The translations under genes and the position numbers were made by a program. A DNA stretch of 64,000 nucleotides from JBFMDN01 sp040753915 (GTDB lineage Bacteria > Desulfobacterota > Desulfomonilia > Desulfomonilales > Desulfomonilaceae). The notes under the pieces are model-generated. The model did not search any database. It was not told the origin of the DNA and saw only the letters and a program-made list of their open reading frames with translations. Below are positions 62,301 to 64,000 of the stretch, piece after piece. Where the stretch lies: NCBI GenBank assembly GCA_040753915.1, contig JBFMDN010000003.1, positions 1-64,000 of the forward strand. Reading direction: 5' to 3'. Each line of letters begins with the position of its first letter. The first letter of the stretch is position 1.

Positions 62301-63053
62301 ATTGTGAACCAGCATGTGAACCGGTCCGATGAGGAGCTCGGCCACATCTTCGCGGGACCGTTGGTTAGATGGCTCGAAAAAACGAATGGATTCTATCACG
62401 TCTCCCATCTGTTCTATCCGGACGGGGTATGGGTACAGCGGGGTGTAGACGTCAACTATGAATCCTCGAACAGAAAAATCACCTGCATCTTCCACGAGAG
62501 GGGTACGTGAGTAGCCGGCAGTGACGAGTCGCTCGATCAACTCTTCCCGATCGATAGAATCCCCCACCCTGAGAGAAAAACTGCGCTCCAATAGCGCGTG
62601 CCGAGGGATGATCTTCCGGATCAGGGAATCCAGCCCCACGCAGACAACTCGAGGGGGGGACTGCTCTGCCAGCCGATAGAGCAGAGCCATGCGAGCTACC
62701 CAGACTTCTGTGTCGAGCCCGCTGAAAGAATAGGGCACGGTATCCGTGCTGGGGTAGACGACGACCGAGTCGTGGAGAGGGTGCGAGTTTTCCTCGTCCT
62801 CGCCGAGAAAGAATTTCACATCCGCTGCCATTTTCGCGGCTGATTCGCCGTCAGGATGCACGCTCAGGATGAACCGTGCTCCGCGGCGAACTGCACCGGC
62901 CACCAGGAAAGCAGGGGCGGAGCCCCGGAGACCGAATATGCCTCCCCGGTTTCGGGAGCGAGCAAGGAACTGAACAGACTCTGAGAATGAAGTATGCGAA
63001 GCTCCGTAAAGTGGGGTACCTGTCATGAGCCTAAGTGATCGGCCTTTCATCAA
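59325..63053 (-). CDS. mfd: Transcription-repair coupling factor Mfd
   Basis: This 1242-residue Mfd displaces stalled RNA polymerase and recruits UvrA. It has the UvrB-like N-terminal module, the RNA polymerase-interaction domain (LVEGEAVVHENYGIGIFRG), RecG-like helicase motors (VCGDVGYGKTEVAMRAAF, LLVVDEEHRFGV, IESGLDIPRANTIII, QLRGRVGRS) and the C-terminal UvrA-masking domain. The N-terminus and a 60-residue basic C-terminal tail are longer than in E. coli (1148). A near-extended -10 (TGTGATAAT) lies before the start. It is upstream of the SurA-like gene on the same strand. Confidence 0.95.
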   Translation of the reverse strand: MMKGRSLRLMTGTPLYGASHTSFSESVQFLARSRNRGGIFGLRGSAPAFLVAGAVRRGARFILSVHPDGESAAKMAADVKFFLGEDEENSHPLHDSVVVYPSTDTVPYSFSGLDTEVWVARMALLYRLAEQSPPRVVCVGLDSLIRKIIPRHALLERSFSLRVGDSIDREELIERLVTAGYSRTPLVEDAGDFSVRGFIVDVYTPLYPYPVRIEQMGDVIESIRFFEPSNQRSREDVAELLIGPVHMLVHNEGDLDRGLKRLVDACLERGSEKRTRQGLVDDFRHRVRFSGAEVYLPYFYSRLETLLEYIPPDAAVVLPQSDVLAGSLEDLEEEIFRGYEAAVSDELPVPDPHEVYLSRDELTARLSQARTVEVSELEVEEPGREAFRVQCHDNSDIRPEVLRSKAFDESMAGLVRRFTQWQDEGNEIFLVSHTRGQANRLLKLLEPYPLHVHFFGSPFDPSNLEAGPTPGIRLYVGPLSAGFRMPAAGKIIITEEEIFGSRVRTPARIRPRGSLISSLTDLVEGEAVVHENYGIGIFRGLMRKTFDGVAGEVMVIEFAGGDLLYHPVERLQVIQKYVSGSEGPPRIDRLGGKGWEKTKARVKQSIREMAKELLDIYARRQLSRRKPYSPIDETFTAFEAAFEFEETPDQAKAIQDVLEAMDSDRPLDHLVCGDVGYGKTEVAMRAAFRAIMDGKQVAILVPTTVLAQQHYESFTRRFNGYPIVVDVLSRFRRPADQKEVIRKLGEGKIDLIVGTHKLLGKEIQFRDLGLLVVDEEHRFGVAHKERIKKYKAQVDVLTLTATPIPRTLNLSLSGIRDLSVIETPPANRRSIRTHVMRQSDDVLRETILRELNRGGQVFYLHNRVQTIRQRAAALQRLIPEARFGVAHGQMVDRDLEKVMLEFVTGHINVLVCTNIIESGLDIPRANTIIIERADTFGLADLYQLRGRVGRSHVRAYAYLLTPPETLMTRDAMKRLAVIQEHSSLGQGFRIAMRDMEIRGAGNILGTSQSGHVNLVGYEMYLDLLEQAVQEIKGEEAAPRIDPEINLKLEVLIPEAYVPDPQQRMNLYKRLSRAAAESEIDGIEEEMLDLYGRLPTSVTHLIQLMKIRHAMKEIRIQRLDYTKQDLVLAFSPDTRLSPASLVAWAQRDQRVRLTPGDRLVFRIGNLDSQSRINRCCELMDMLRRSIDRNTAVFEDDAGGGEHNDRDSRVLKKKHVLSKRHSRAQDEGGKIAVGGAPGRSSRLS

Positions 63054-63153
63054 ACACTATTCCAAAATTATCACATGCCGCGTCCCAAGGAAAGGGCAGG
63101 GGAGCACCGAGACACGCTTCATGCCCATATCCTGAAGTGATCCCACAGATACG

Positions 63154-63182
63154 TTGACTTGCCGGTGCTGATCGGTTATCCA
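63154..63182 (+). promoter_or_regulatory. Promoter candidate for the YfgM-like gene
   Basis: TTGACT, 17 nt, TATCCA upstream of the GTG start. The -10 matches only partly. Confidence 0.4.
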
Positions 63183-63221
63183 TTGACGTCGACGGTTTTT
63201 CGATATCGAAGAGGTGAGTCA

Positions 63222-63929
63222 GTGGCCGAAAAGAAGATCTCTCGAAAGGAACTACTGAAAGAACCGGATGAATTCCTCACCGCAACCGGACAAACTATCC
63301 GCTTCATCCAGGATAATCCCCGCCTGGTTATTATGATTTCTGTGGCAGTCATTGTCTGCGCTGTCGCAGCGCTGGGCTACTATAGTTATCACCAGCATCG
63401 AGCCCGCGCGAGTCACGAGCTCTTGCGCGAAGCCCTGAGCCAATACGAGGTCCTTTTCCACAGCGAGAAGCCGGCGCCGCAGGAAAAGGTGGACGAGCTG
63501 CTCGCGCGATTCGATCACATTTCGGAAACTTACGGGTCTCTACTTGCTGGAGAGACGGCTCTGCTCTACTCCGGACACATCCTTTTCAAGAAGGGGGACC
63601 TTCAGGGAGCCCTCGATAAATATCAGAAAGTGGAATCGTCGAGGCTTGCGGATGAAGGGCTTCGAGAGCTTTTCTGGTATCATCTGGCCAAGACCCACCT
63701 GGCTCTTGGGAGCTACGAGAAGGCTCAGGCCCTTTTTGAGAAACTCTCCAAGGACACGGATTCTCCCTACCGGCGCGAGGCCGCTTCGAGCATCGCGCGA
63801 ATTTACGAGCTCACTGATCGTCGAAAAGAAGCGGTCCAGGCCTACAAGCAATATCTAAAGATGTTTCCTGAGGCTCCAGATGCAGCGTTCGTCAAAGCCC
63901 GGATCGCCGATCTTTCCACGGAGGGATGA
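63222..63929 (+). CDS. YfgM-like membrane-anchored TPR protein
   Basis: This 235-residue protein has a short cytosolic N-terminus (SRKELLKEPDEFLT), one transmembrane helix (about 36-56) and then TPR-like helical repeats (about 90-230: GHILFKKGDLQGALDKYQKV, AKTHLALGSYEKAQALFEKL, IYELTDRRKEAVQAYKQYLK). This plan matches YfgM/tetratricopeptide_2-type proteins that interact with the Sec translocon or periplasmic chaperones. The GTG start has a GAGGTG site; a longer frame from 63159 lacks one. It diverges from mfd. Confidence 0.8.
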   Translation: MAEKKISRKELLKEPDEFLTATGQTIRFIQDNPRLVIMISVAVIVCAVAALGYYSYHQHRARASHELLREALSQYEVLFHSEKPAPQEKVDELLARFDHISETYGSLLAGETALLYSGHILFKKGDLQGALDKYQKVESSRLADEGLRELFWYHLAKTHLALGSYEKAQALFEKLSKDTDSPYRREAASSIARIYELTDRRKEAVQAYKQYLKMFPEAPDAAFVKARIADLSTEG

Positions 63930-64000
63930 TCCGAACCTGTTGCCCCACGAGGAGTCATCGCCGCACGATGATAACCTCCATCTCCGAAACCCACACGTCG

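Overview
The window comes from a sulfate- or sulfite-reducing bacterium, most likely a member of the Desulfobacterota (former Deltaproteobacteria). The strongest evidence is a dsrA-dsrB-dsrD operon (38126-40811, minus strand). Its DsrA and DsrB carry the full siroheme/[4Fe-4S] cysteine sets plus inserted ferredoxin domains, and DsrD is typical of the reductive type. RNase Y, a Fis-family regulator after dusB, and a radical-SAM/DUF2344 protein next to rng fit the same lineage. I cannot name the genus from sequence alone. No rRNA or tRNA gene, CRISPR array, prophage or full insertion sequence was seen.

Layout. 1-8.1 kb: TPR protein, crotonase, TrmO-like protein, carboxymuconolactone decarboxylase-like protein, a MoxR/DUF58/transglutaminase operon and a DedA/YqaA membrane protein. 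8.2-17 kb: a long co-directional block with a complete sulfonate/nitrate-type ABC importer (ATPase, permease, binding protein), a membrane-anchored coiled-coil protein, two proteins that fuse a solute-binding domain to a C-terminal OmpA-like peptidoglycan-binding domain, and a von Willebrand A lipoprotein. 17-25 kb: MltD-like lytic transglycosylase, a degenerate histidine kinase, rny, a candidate structured RNA, zapA without a standard start codon, a ZapB-like coiled coil with a consensus promoter, fis-dusB and glmU. 25-32 kb: LOG-family protein, TPR membrane protein plus heparinase II/III-like enzyme, an ADP-forming acyl-CoA synthetase-like protein. 32-38 kb: radical SAM protein, rng, coiled coil, YkgJ-type protein and PrmA-like methyltransferase. 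38-45.5 kb: dsrABD, a divergent kinase-fold-like protein of unknown function and two tandem cobyrinate a,c-diamide synthase (CbiA/DsrN) paralogues. 45.4-54.2 kb: DinG-like helicase, an MCE (Mla-type) lipid transport operon with a STAS-fused permease, an SDR, a Gly-Gln-repeat membrane protein and a PqiC-like lipoprotein. 54.2-64 kb: receiver-only response regulator coupled to glgC, alpha/beta hydrolase, mreB, SurA-like chaperone, mfd and a YfgM-like TPR protein.

How the genes fit together. The dsr region joins dissimilatory sulfite reduction to cofactor tailoring: DsrN-type amidases are thought to amidate siroheme for DsrAB, and here there are two copies plus a conserved-looking unknown. Much of the rest concerns the envelope (MreB, ZapA/ZapB-like, MltD, GlmU, MCE transport, SurA-like, OmpA-domain proteins). 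A 216-bp non-coding element with 12-bp terminal inverted repeats occurs twice in opposite orientation, at 10.1 and 50.9 kb, with a third truncated copy at the left window edge. The two full copies lie where an ABC operon and an MCE operon are interrupted.
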